A DNA stretch of 64,000 bases, taken from assembly GCA_028768545.1 (NCBI GenBank), contig CP054838.1, forward strand, positions 1,171,501-1,235,500, written 5' to 3'. The notes under the pieces were generated by a model, which was not told the origin of the DNA, did no database searches, and saw nothing but the letters and a program-made list of their open reading frames with translations. Source of the stretch: Desulfobacter sp. GTDB taxonomy: Bacteria > Desulfobacterota > Desulfobacteria > Desulfobacterales > Desulfobacteraceae. Position numbers and translations under genes: made by a program. Positions 18,930 to 28,767 of the stretch are shown in pieces (the first letter of the stretch is position 1; every line of letters starts with the position of its first letter).

Positions 18930-20309
18930 ATGAAAAGAACAAAGATTAACATTATATCAGGCCTTGAGACCTCTTTGGGCGATGTGCTTGTCAAAGGATG
19001 GATCAGGACCAAAAGAGATTCAAAACAGTTTTGTTTTCTGGAGATCAATGACGGATCCTGTCTTGGTAATATCCAGGCCATTGTCAACAATGACCTGGAT
19101 AATTATGACCAGGTTCAAAAGCTGACAACCGGCTCTGCCGTTGAAGTGGAAGGGGCCTTGGTCGAGTCTCCGGGCAAGGGTCAGGCATGGGAGATTCAGG
19201 CCAAAACCGTGGTCGTGGTCTCCATTGCCCCTGAAGATTATCCCCTCCAGAAAAAACGGCACACAGACGAGTTTTTAAGGACCATTGCCCATCTGCGGCC
19301 GAGAACCAACAAGTACGGGGCCGCCTTCAGGATCCGGTCTGAAATGGCCTATGCCGTCCATCAGTTTTACAGAGACAAGGGGTTTTCCTATCTGACCGCC
19401 CCTTTGATCACAGGATCTGACTGTGAAGGGGCAGGAGAAATGTTCCGGGTGACCAGCCTGGATCCTGCTGATGTGAAAAAACAGGGACAAATGGATTTTT
19501 CAAAGGATTTTTTCGGCCGGGAATCCAATCTCACCGTGTCGGGCCAGCTCTCAGCCGAGATGTTTGCCCTTTCTTTGGGGGATGTTTATACCTTTGGTCC
19601 CACATTCAGGGCTGAAAATTCCAATACCAGCCGTCATGTGGCGGAATTCTGGATGCTCGAACCGGAAATGGCCTTTTGCGATCTTGAGGGCAACATGGAC
19701 CATGGGGAAGAATTGGTGAAAACCCTGGTCAAGCATGCCATGGAACATTGCGAATCCGACATGAAGCTCTTTTCCTCTTTTGTGGATAAAGGCCTGCCCG
19801 TCCTTCTGGACAATCTGGTCAATTCGGAATTTGCAAGACTTCCCTATACCGAAGCCATTGCCATCCTTGAAAAAGCGGGCAAAAAATTTGAATTCCCCGT
19901 GGCCTACGGCATTGATCTTCAGTCCGAACACGAACGCTTTCTGGCAGAAAAGTACTTTAAAAAACCGGTCTTTCTCACGGATTATCCAAGGGAAATTAAA
20001 CCCTTTTACATGAGGATGAACCCTGATGAAAAGACCGTTGCAGCCATGGATCTTTTGGTCCCGCGGATCGGTGAACTCATCGGGGGCAGCCAGAGGGAGG
20101 AGCGGCTTTCCTGCCTGGAAACCCGCATGGATGAGATGAACTTGGAAAAAGAGGCCTATTGGTGGTACCTGGATTCCCGGCGGTTCGGCACCGTGCCCCA
20201 TTCAGGGTTCGGCATGGGGTTTGAACGGTTTTTAATGATGATCACCGGGATCACCAATATCCGGGACGTGGTGCCCTTCCCCAGGACCCCGGGGAGCATT
20301 GATTTTTAG
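18930..20309 (+). CDS. asnS: Asparaginyl-tRNA synthetase
   Basis: 459 residues from ATG 18930 (MKRTKINIIS); an alternative ATG at 18918 adds four residues but has no ribosome binding site, and a TATAAT (18906-18911) would put the transcript start at about 18918. An N-terminal OB fold binds the anticodon. Class II motifs are visible: FRAENSNTSRHVAEFWMLEP (motif 2) and GFGMGFERFLM (motif 3). It charges tRNA-Asn. It is divergent from the radical SAM gene and is followed after three bases by a methyltransferase. Confidence 0.96.
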   Translation: MKRTKINIISGLETSLGDVLVKGWIRTKRDSKQFCFLEINDGSCLGNIQAIVNNDLDNYDQVQKLTTGSAVEVEGALVESPGKGQAWEIQAKTVVVVSIAPEDYPLQKKRHTDEFLRTIAHLRPRTNKYGAAFRIRSEMAYAVHQFYRDKGFSYLTAPLITGSDCEGAGEMFRVTSLDPADVKKQGQMDFSKDFFGRESNLTVSGQLSAEMFALSLGDVYTFGPTFRAENSNTSRHVAEFWMLEPEMAFCDLEGNMDHGEELVKTLVKHAMEHCESDMKLFSSFVDKGLPVLLDNLVNSEFARLPYTEAIAILEKAGKKFEFPVAYGIDLQSEHERFLAEKYFKKPVFLTDYPREIKPFYMRMNPDEKTVAAMDLLVPRIGELIGGSQREERLSCLETRMDEMNLEKEAYWWYLDSRRFGTVPHSGFGMGFERFLMMITGITNIRDVVPFPRTPGSIDF

Positions 20310-20312
20310 TTC

Positions 20313-21239
20313 ATGGCAACCTATTTTTATTTTCATTCCAGACTGGTGCGCCAGATTTTGGATGCGGTCCGTGCCGGAAAGAACACAATTGAGCTTTCCC
20401 TGGATCTTAACCTTTCGGTCTCTGTCTGGCCCATAGAGGATCATTGCCTGATTCTGGACACGGCCCAAGGGCCGGGCTCTGTTCTTTCGGGTTCTGGCCG
20501 AAAGACATTTGCCTTAAGCCTTGAGGACTTGGAACCCATCGCCGATGCCGGCAACAAGGTGTTTTGTTTTGACGGAGAATCGCTATTGCCTGTGGAGGTC
20601 CGTGCCGATGGATATTATAAGCTGGTACCCACCTCATCTGCGCCCACCCTTGAAATCAACGGAATCAAAATGCACCGATCCAAGGATATTGATCCGTTGG
20701 AGGATGCAAGGCTTAAAACACAGCGGGTGGTCAGGCCCGGAGATATTGTTCTGGACACCTGCGGGGGGCTGGGATATTCTGCCCTCTTTGCTGTAAAGGC
20801 CGGGGCAAAACAGGTGGTTTCAACGGAAAAAAGCCGGCAGGTGATGGAGATCCGGCAAAAGAATCCATGGATCAGGGCAAATGCCTTTGCCTGGTTCACC
20901 CGGGAGGCCGCTGCCCGGATTGAATTGGAAAATGCAGATATCAGCCGTTATATCCAGGGGATTGGCGACCAGTCCTTTGAGGCTGTGATCCATGATCCTC
21001 CAAGGTTTTGTTCTGCCACAGGAGACCTTTACGGCAAAGACTTTTACAGGGAATTGGCCCGGGTGGTGAAGCCCAGGGCCAGGCTGTTTCACTATACAGG
21101 CTCTCCCCGGCGGATAAAGGAAAAGGACAGGTTTATCAATAATGCCGTAAAACGGCTGGAAACGGCCGGGTTTGACAATCTGTCCTTTGATGACAGGCTT
21201 CAGGGGATATTGGGCACAAAAGCCGTTCCCCTGTATTAA
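20313..21239 (+). CDS. Class I SAM-dependent methyltransferase (COG2521-like)
   Basis: 308 residues. The SAM-binding loop is DTCGGLGYSALFAVKAGAKQ with the acidic end in STEKS; a catalytic-loop-like DPPRFCSATGDLYG follows, then RVVKPRARLFHYTG. This resembles spermidine synthase-like/COG2521 methyltransferases, whose substrates are mostly unknown. The first ~110 residues are a separate domain with no family I recognise. It follows asnS by three bases and precedes hisHF by 36, so it may share the asnS transcript. Confidence 0.75.
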   Translation: MATYFYFHSRLVRQILDAVRAGKNTIELSLDLNLSVSVWPIEDHCLILDTAQGPGSVLSGSGRKTFALSLEDLEPIADAGNKVFCFDGESLLPVEVRADGYYKLVPTSSAPTLEINGIKMHRSKDIDPLEDARLKTQRVVRPGDIVLDTCGGLGYSALFAVKAGAKQVVSTEKSRQVMEIRQKNPWIRANAFAWFTREAAARIELENADISRYIQGIGDQSFEAVIHDPPRFCSATGDLYGKDFYRELARVVKPRARLFHYTGSPRRIKEKDRFINNAVKRLETAGFDNLSFDDRLQGILGTKAVPLY

Positions 21240-21275
21240 TACAGATTAATCCATCTAGGATTTGGGACAATTAAG

Positions 21276-22859
21276 ATGAAGATTACCGTACTTGACTATG
21301 GGGCCGGCAATGTCCGCAGCCTGATCAATGCCGTTGAGAAAATGGGCGGCCAGACAAAAATGGTTCAAACCCCTGAAGATATCCTTGGGGCTGAAAAATT
21401 AATTTTTCCAGGGGTGGGTAATTATGCCTCCATGATCCAGACCCTTCACACGCGGCAGTTTGTTGAGCCGTTGAAAGAATATTTGAATGCAGACCGCCCC
21501 TTCCTCGGCATCTGTGTGGGGATGCAGGCCTTGTTTGAGGGCAGTGAAGAAGAGATCGTTCCCAACGAAAGCCTTGGGTTTTTCAAGGGCCGGGTGGCGC
21601 GGTTTAAAACCGATTTTTCCGTGCCCCATATCGGGTGGAACGGGATCAATATCAAGCAGGATTCTCCTTTGCTTGACGGGGTGGACCAGGAGACCAAGTT
21701 TTATTTTGTCCATTCCTATCATATTGTGCCCGAGGATACCTCTGTGATCCTTGCCACCACATCCTATGATTATGAGTATGCCTCGGCAGTGCAGCAGGGC
21801 AATGTCATGGGTACCCAGTTTCATCCTGAAAAAAGCGGGCGGGCCGGAATGCAGCTGCTCAAAAATTTTATTGATTCTGATTCTCTTAGGGCCCGGGGCC
21901 CTGTGGATATCCGGGGCAAAGGATTGTCCAAGCGGGTGATTGCCTGCCTGGATGTGAGGTCCAATGATAACGGAGATCTAGTGGTCACCAAGGGGGATCA
22001 ATACGATGTAAGAGAAGAGGGCAGTGTTCGAAATCTGGGCAAACCCGTGGCCCTGGCCGGAAAATATTACGAAGAAGGGGCCGATGAAATCACCTTTTTG
22101 AACATCACGGGGTTCAGGGATTTTCCCCTTGAAGACATGCCCATGCTCAAGGTGCTCGAAGAGACCTCCAAAAATGTATTTGTTCCCCTGACCATTGGGG
22201 GCGGTATCCGGGAATTCACCGATAATAAGGGAGAGCATTACTCTGCTTTGGATGTGGCGGCCCGGTATTTCAGGTCTGGCGCGGACAAAATTTCCATTGG
22301 CTCTGATGCGGTTGATATTGCCGAAAAATATATTGAAACCGGTAAAAAGACAGGCAAATCCGCCATTGAACAGATTTCCCTGGTTTACGGGGTCCAGGCC
22401 GTGGTGATTTCCATTGACCCCAGACAGGTGTGGGTGGATTTCCCTGAACGGGCACCTAAGCACCATGTGATTCCTTCCAGGGAAAAAGGCCCCAACGGAG
22501 AGCGCTATTGCTGGTACCAGTGCACGGTCCAGGGCGGGCGTGAAAACCGGGATCTTGATGCCGTGGCCCTGGCAAAGGCCTGCGAGGAACTCGGGGCCGG
22601 AGAGATTCTGTTAAACTGCATTAACAGGGACGGAACCAATTCAGGATTTGATCTGGATTTGATCAACGCGGTGCGCAACGCTGTGTCCATCCCTGTGATT
22701 GCATCTTCCGGGGCAGGATGCCCGGCCCATTTTTCAGAGGTGTTCATGGAAACAGGGGCCCAAGCGGCCCTGGCCGCAGGGATTTTTCACAGGGAAGAGG
22801 TGCCCATCCAGGCGGTAAAGGCGCACCTGGCCGCCCGGGGGATTGAAGTCCGTAAATAG
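21276..22859 (+). CDS. hisHF: Bifunctional imidazole glycerol phosphate synthase (HisH-HisF fusion)
   Basis: 527 residues, one continuous frame. Residues 1-~205 are the HisH glutaminase: nucleophile region LGICVGMQALFEGS and the His/Glu pair in GTQFHPEKSG. Residues ~220-527 are the HisF cyclase barrel: start KRVIACLDVRSNDNGD, phosphate site IPVIASSGAG and catalytic ILLNCINRDGTNSGFD. Inserts such as YCWYQCTVQGGRENRD are typical of eukaryotic HIS7 rather than bacterial HisF. It makes IGP and AICAR in histidine synthesis. No other his gene is nearby. Confidence 0.95.
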   Translation: MKITVLDYGAGNVRSLINAVEKMGGQTKMVQTPEDILGAEKLIFPGVGNYASMIQTLHTRQFVEPLKEYLNADRPFLGICVGMQALFEGSEEEIVPNESLGFFKGRVARFKTDFSVPHIGWNGINIKQDSPLLDGVDQETKFYFVHSYHIVPEDTSVILATTSYDYEYASAVQQGNVMGTQFHPEKSGRAGMQLLKNFIDSDSLRARGPVDIRGKGLSKRVIACLDVRSNDNGDLVVTKGDQYDVREEGSVRNLGKPVALAGKYYEEGADEITFLNITGFRDFPLEDMPMLKVLEETSKNVFVPLTIGGGIREFTDNKGEHYSALDVAARYFRSGADKISIGSDAVDIAEKYIETGKKTGKSAIEQISLVYGVQAVVISIDPRQVWVDFPERAPKHHVIPSREKGPNGERYCWYQCTVQGGRENRDLDAVALAKACEELGAGEILLNCINRDGTNSGFDLDLINAVRNAVSIPVIASSGAGCPAHFSEVFMETGAQAALAAGIFHREEVPIQAVKAHLAARGIEVRK

Positions 22860-22947
22860 ATCATACGGTTTTTTATGGCAGATCCGGGTTAGCCCGCATA
22901 TTCCTCAAATTGCCAGTTTCTGACCTTCAGGTTATGAAACGTTCGGG

Positions 22948-24434
<1,487 letters not shown>

Positions 24435-24840
24435 CAATATGTTCTCCCAATAATTCAATGAGCAGGTCTCTTAGCTGTTCAGGGGAAAAGGGCTTTTTTA
24501 TATATCCGGCTGCACCCTGGTTAATGATCTGGGTCACTTTTTCAACACTGCCCTCGGTGCTGATGACAATGACCGGGATTTTTTCCATCCCCTGGCTGGC
24601 CTTCATGACGCAGAGCATATCTAATCCGTTCATTACCGGCATGTTAAAATCGGTGATCACAATATCCACATCTGCCTGTTTCAGAATGTTGAGGGCTGCC
24701 TTCCCGTTTTCTGCTTCCAGAAAGGTTGAGGCCCCGTATCCGGCTGCTCTGAGGGTCTTTTTCAATACCCCGCGCATGGGCAAAGAGTCGTCAACAATTA
24801 AGATTGAAAAGGTCATGGCTTTCCTTTTTCTTTCTGTACT

Positions 24841-25689
24841 TCAAATGGTTTGTAAAAGATCTTCTAATTCCTGGATCTGACAGGTAAACTCTGCAATGAT
24901 CCGGGTGATATCCTCGGCTGTAATCCCTATTTTTTTCATGGCTTTTTTATGGAACCGATAGGCCAGTCCGTCGGCCCCGACCCCCATCCCCATCATCATG
25001 CAGATGCAGTCGGCCAGGTATACCACGGCAATATCCTGATCCTGAATCATTTTGTCATCATGGATATGGTGGTTTCGTATGATCTTAACCATTTTAGGAG
25101 AAAATTTCCACATCTTGGCGATCATTCCGCCCAGTTCGGCATGGTCCACACCGATGATTTTTTTTTCCGCCTCGACAAAGCTTAGGTTTTTATTGACCAC
25201 CAGGTCGGATATTTTTTCAAAGACGTTCTGGACAAATTTATCCAGAACGGTTTTGCCGATATCCTTGAGCAGGGCTGCGGTAAAGATCCTGCTTTTATGG
25301 GGTATGTCCAGGGTCACGGCAATCTGTCGGGCAATGATGGCAGAGGATACTGAATATTTCCATATGGCCCCTTCGTTGAGGTCATAGCCCGGCTGTTTCC
25401 CGTTGAGCACCTGGGTGCCGGATTTGAGCAGCACAAGGTCAATGATCTGGTCTGTCCCCAGCAGGTTGACGGCATCCTTAATGGATTCGGCCGGGTGCTT
25501 TAACCCGAAAAAAGCCGAGTTTGTGGTGCGGAGAACCGAGGCGGTCAAGGCGGGATCATATTGGATGATATTTGAAATATCCTCCATTGACGCCTTGGGG
25601 TCATCCACCTTTTCCAGGAGGGGATGAATCACGGCAGGAATGGGCTTTAAATTTTTGATCTCTTTGATCAAGATCTGGATGGCTGTCAT
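24841..25689 (-). CDS. HDOD domain protein of the chemotaxis operon
   Basis: 282 residues. HDOD features are DPALTASVLRTTNSAFFGLK and IFTAALLKDIGKTVLDKFV; the latter has Lys-Asp where an HD enzyme has His-Asp, so catalysis is unlikely. A C-terminal helix follows. It starts within the cheD stop (ATGA overlap) and is followed by the receiver gene. HDOD proteins are common in deltaproteobacterial chemotaxis clusters; the role is probably regulatory. Confidence 0.87.
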   Translation of the reverse strand: MTAIQILIKEIKNLKPIPAVIHPLLEKVDDPKASMEDISNIIQYDPALTASVLRTTNSAFFGLKHPAESIKDAVNLLGTDQIIDLVLLKSGTQVLNGKQPGYDLNEGAIWKYSVSSAIIARQIAVTLDIPHKSRIFTAALLKDIGKTVLDKFVQNVFEKISDLVVNKNLSFVEAEKKIIGVDHAELGGMIAKMWKFSPKMVKIIRNHHIHDDKMIQDQDIAVVYLADCICMMMGMGVGADGLAYRFHKKAMKKIGITAEDITRIIAEFTCQIQELEDLLQTI

Positions 25690-26165
25690 ATGAGTTCCTC
25701 GCCTATGCCCGACGTCTTGACAAAAATATTGCCCGTGGCAATTTCCAGGCGGACCGTCCGGTTCACGTTTCCGCCCACAGCCTGTTTTTCAATGAGCACA
25801 TTGTTTTTGTAGAGCATTTTTTTCAGGGCCACGTAATTTCGTTTTCCAATGTTGAAAAATCCCTTTTGATCCAGAATTTCAGCACCACCGGCGATAAAAA
25901 CCCGTATTCTTGGCTTTTTGGCCCCGAGCGTATAGGTTTTTTTGAACAGTCTTGGGATGCCGGTGTCTGCAAACATATAGGGTTTTGCCCTTGCCTTGGT
26001 TTCGTCAATGGTCGAATCCGGGAGCATATAGTGCAAAATTCCCCCTGCCCTGGCAAAGGGATCATAAATCACCACACCGATGCAGGAGCCTAGTGAATAG
26101 GTGACAATGGTATCGTTGACCTGGTTGCTGGTTTTCATGTCTGCAACGCCTACAATATGCTTCAT
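25686..26165 (-). CDS. cheD: Chemoreceptor glutamine deamidase CheD
   Basis: 159 residues. The catalytic Thr, Cys and His are in VTYSLGSCIGVVIYDP and GGILHYMLPDS. RVFIAGGAEIL and NIGKRNY are also family hallmarks. CheD deamidates receptor glutamines and in other systems is controlled by CheC and CheY-P. It is the first gene of the operon cheD-HDOD-receiver-cheX-cheB, which has a promoter at 26283-26312. CheA, CheR and receptors are not in the window. Confidence 0.93.
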   Translation of the reverse strand: MKHIVGVADMKTSNQVNDTIVTYSLGSCIGVVIYDPFARAGGILHYMLPDSTIDETKARAKPYMFADTGIPRLFKKTYTLGAKKPRIRVFIAGGAEILDQKGFFNIGKRNYVALKKMLYKNNVLIEKQAVGGNVNRTVRLEIATGNIFVKTSGIGEELI

Positions 26166-26256
26166 ACCGCCTCAAAATGGTTCGGGTAAGTGCCTGTTGG
26201 AAAACTCAGATGCCGTTAAAGGCGATCTGATCCCTGTGGGTTGTCTGCTGCCATGA

Positions 26257-26368
26257 GTTACCTGGAAAAAGAATTATGAACCATCATAGGCGATTTTCAT
26301 AAGGGATGTCAAGCAACCCGGAAGCTTGAATCCTGGGGTATTTGTTCGCGGGTATTGTTACCTGGAAA
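26257..26368. repeat. Two 12-base direct repeats, 100 bases apart, flanking the cheD promoter
   Basis: GTTACCTGGAAA occurs at 26257-26268 and again at 26357-26368, exactly 100 bases apart. The cheD promoter lies between them. They may be regulator sites or chance; the sequence alone does not decide. Confidence 0.4.
26283..26312 (-). promoter_or_regulatory. Sigma70-type promoter of the cheD-cheB operon
   Basis: On the minus strand TTGACA (26307-26312) and TATGAT (26283-26288) are separated by 18 bases. Transcription would begin near 26276, leaving about 110 bases of untranslated leader before cheD. The rest of the 26166-26539 spacer holds only the pair of short repeats listed separately; no gene is seen in it. 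Confidence 0.6.
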
Positions 26369-26539
26369 TTAAAATCTGGCAAAACCGGCCCATGCATTCT
26401 ATACTCACTTTTCAGGGCCGCAAAAGGCAATCAAAATTTGTTTATCCCGGTGTTGCAACCCTTGTGAAGATTGTCGCGGTTTTTAATACCTTTTTACACC
26501 CTTGAGGGTTCATTAACCGGCCATAAATCAGGACCCCAA

Positions 26540-27249
26540 ATGACACAGATCTATGAAAATATCAAAGAAAAGGCCAAGGCATTGTTTGAGACCCATCAGT
26601 TTTTGAACGAGTCCGTGACCGTGACGGCCAGGGCCCTGTCCGTGACCGAGGCCATCGGCAACCCAGAAGACGATGATTACCCCATTCAAAAGGGTAAGGA
26701 AAAACTGATGCAGGCAGACTTTAAATCTTCGTTTGGCCAGGCGTTTACCGATCATTTCGGGAATTTTAAAGGCAGCGTAAAAGATGTACTTGACCTGCCC
26801 CTGACCAACAATTTTCACCGGGCCATTCTGGTCTCCACCATCAATGCGGTCATGCGTCACTTAACGCTTTTAGACAACACCGTCCACTGCCATGATGATG
26901 AGCCCATAGAATGCGCAGCAGGCCTTGTGGCATATATCCGAGCGCATTACGGCCGGCCTAAAATTACCCAGATCGGGCTCCAGCCCCGAATCCTGTTTTT
27001 CCCCTGCGTCTTATTGACCTTGACCCGGACAATATCGGAACAGACAAACACGGGGTTATGGTGGAAGGGGCGGATCAGACCCGGGAGGCCGTGGACTGGT
27101 GTGATCTCTTGCTGATCACAGGAACGGTCATTGCCAACGGGAGCATTGATCTTTTTTTGGATAAAAAGCCCACCTTGTTCTACGGCACCACCATTGCCGG
27201 GCCTGCAAAGCTCATGGGCTGGGACCGGTATTGCAAAATGTCTTGCTGA
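26540..27249 (+). pseudogene. DUF4213/DUF364-type protein (putative heavy-metal chelation), frameshifted
   Basis: ATG 26540 has AGGA six bases upstream. The first frame gives a DUF4213-like N-terminus (DYPIQKGKEKLMQADFKSSF, LPLTNNFHRAILVSTINAV). After ITQIGLQPRIL, near 26990, the reading frame must change to continue with FPLRLIDLDPDNIGTDKHGV, then VDWCDLLLITGTVIANGS and FYGTTIAGPAKLMGWDRYC. The loss could be one base or a short deletion of 3n+1 bases, since the join seems a few residues short of the family pattern. In intact relatives this fold is linked to metal-related metabolism, but no reaction is proven. Confidence 0.7.
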
Positions 27250-27348
27250 ACCGGTTGTGTGATCTTGGCCTGAAGAATTGAAATTTTTGTTTTAGGATCG
27301 GGGAATGTCTCCTGCCGCCTTATGTTACCATGATCAGACAGGGGGGGT

Positions 27349-28041
27349 ATGACAGAAAAAAATCGAACATTTTTAACTTTGACCCAGGCCGTTGATGCGG
27401 TTGCTGCTGATTTCGGGCAGTATGGTGTTCAGCCGGATCTGTTTTATCAAATAGGTCTCCTGGTGATGGGAACCAATTTTAAGCTTGGCCTGTTGAATGG
27501 GGTCAAGCGGGCATGGATCCGTCCCGATAAAAATCTGCCCTTTACATTGGCAGGTGATGAGGGCTTAGGTTTTTACTTGATTCATCTGCTTGGGACCTGT
27601 CAAAAAGATGCCAGAACCATGGCCCGGATATGCGCTCTTGTTTTTCAAGCAGATGCCAGGCCCGGCCAACTGGGGGATAATTTTGGCATATGGATTGAGA
27701 ACCATATGGGCGGGTTTGTCTGTAAAAGATGCGCATATTGCTGTCACCGCCTGGAAACGGTCTGCGTTGAGCCGGATTTTTTATTGTGGCAAAGCCTTGG
27801 GCGCAGGGATATTCTGTCCTGGGTGAAAGAAGAACGCCTGGAAACAGGGAAGATCCAATACCGGATCTGGGTGAATCCGAATACGGGAAAAATAGCGGAA
27901 TCATGTCCTTTCCTCGCTTTTGAAAAGACCAATGGCCGATCCTATTGCAGGATTCAGGCAGTTAAGCCGAGGGTGTGCAAGGAGTATCCCTTTACCAGAA
28001 AACATGCACTGCACACGGGATGTCCCGGGTTTGACGGTTGA
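27349..28041 (+). CDS. YkgJ-like cysteine cluster protein with a long N-terminal extension
   Basis: 230 residues. The C-terminal part has a CxxCxxCC motif (GGFVCKRCAYCC) and later CPFLAFEKTNGRSYC, VCKEYPF and GCPGF, as in the YkgJ family. The first ~115 residues form an extra domain I do not recognise. A G-rich stretch directly before ATG 27349 may serve as ribosome binding site. It is on the same strand as the broken DUF364-type gene, 99 bases downstream. Confidence 0.72.
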   Translation: MTEKNRTFLTLTQAVDAVAADFGQYGVQPDLFYQIGLLVMGTNFKLGLLNGVKRAWIRPDKNLPFTLAGDEGLGFYLIHLLGTCQKDARTMARICALVFQADARPGQLGDNFGIWIENHMGGFVCKRCAYCCHRLETVCVEPDFLLWQSLGRRDILSWVKEERLETGKIQYRIWVNPNTGKIAESCPFLAFEKTNGRSYCRIQAVKPRVCKEYPFTRKHALHTGCPGFDG

Positions 28042-28282
28042 ACCGTCCGGGACAAATTGCCTGAAAAAGGGGTAAGATCAGCGGATTTAAAAAGGGTTTA
28101 ATGGCGGGCTTCTGAAGAAAACCGCACCAAGATGGAATCTGGGTAAAAGACCCGAGGTCATCTTTATGGTAAAAGCCTTTTTGTTATGTTAAGAGTAATT
28201 TTTGCCATTTTTGTTTGCCGGGCAGTGCTGGCCTCTGAAAGGAGGCGCGCCGGCGTTATAGGACCAATCAAAGGAGAACAAT

Positions 28283-28735
28283 ATGGGCAATAGAATGGAT
28301 GTGATTTTAAAAGAGTTTGGCCAAACCCTTGGGTGCGACGAGTTGACCTTTGATGAGCACGGGTACTGCTGTCTGTTTTTTGATGACATCGTGGTCAACC
28401 TATAGGTGAATGAAAAGACCGAGCAATTGTTTTTGTATTCTAATATTGGTGATATACCCAAGGATGTGAATACTGAACTTTACGAAAAACTGCTGGAGGG
28501 TAACTTTTTGTTTCAGGGCACATCCGGCGGCACCATTGGGATGGATAAAACCGCGGGCATTTTTTCCCTTGCCTGGCAGGGACCCTTTATAGAGATGGGT
28601 GCGGCCGCCTTTGAAATGATTCTGGAAAATTTTGTAAATCTTACCGAGCATTGGCGCGGCATTGTCAAAGATCTGAGCTCTTCGCCCGGCAGTGGTGATT
28701 CCCTCCCTGGTTTTCCCCAGGGCATTCGGGTCTAA
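28283..28735 (+). pseudogene. CesT-family type III secretion chaperone, interrupted by an amber codon
   Basis: ATG 28283 has AGGAG six bases upstream. The frame gives a small acidic protein of 150 residues with the CesT pattern: LKEFGQTLGCDELTFDEHGY, CLFFDDIVVNL, LFLYSNIGDIP, LYEKLLEGNFLFQGTSGGTI and a C-terminal FVNLTEHWRGIVKDL. A TAG at 28403-28405 replaces codon 41. The frame then runs on without damage to 28735; a GTG directly after the TAG has no ribosome binding site. CesT chaperones bind one or a few type III effectors and are usually encoded next to them, as here (32 bases to the next gene). Confidence 0.75.
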
Positions 28736-28767
28736 CGGCCCTTTTAATTATCCAAAGGAGATTTGTC

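Noticed and set aside
28403..28405. TAG read as pyrrolysine in the chaperone gene
   Set aside because: Pyrrolysine occurs mainly in methylamine methyltransferases; nothing in the context supports it, and other broken genes here carry TAA or frameshifts.
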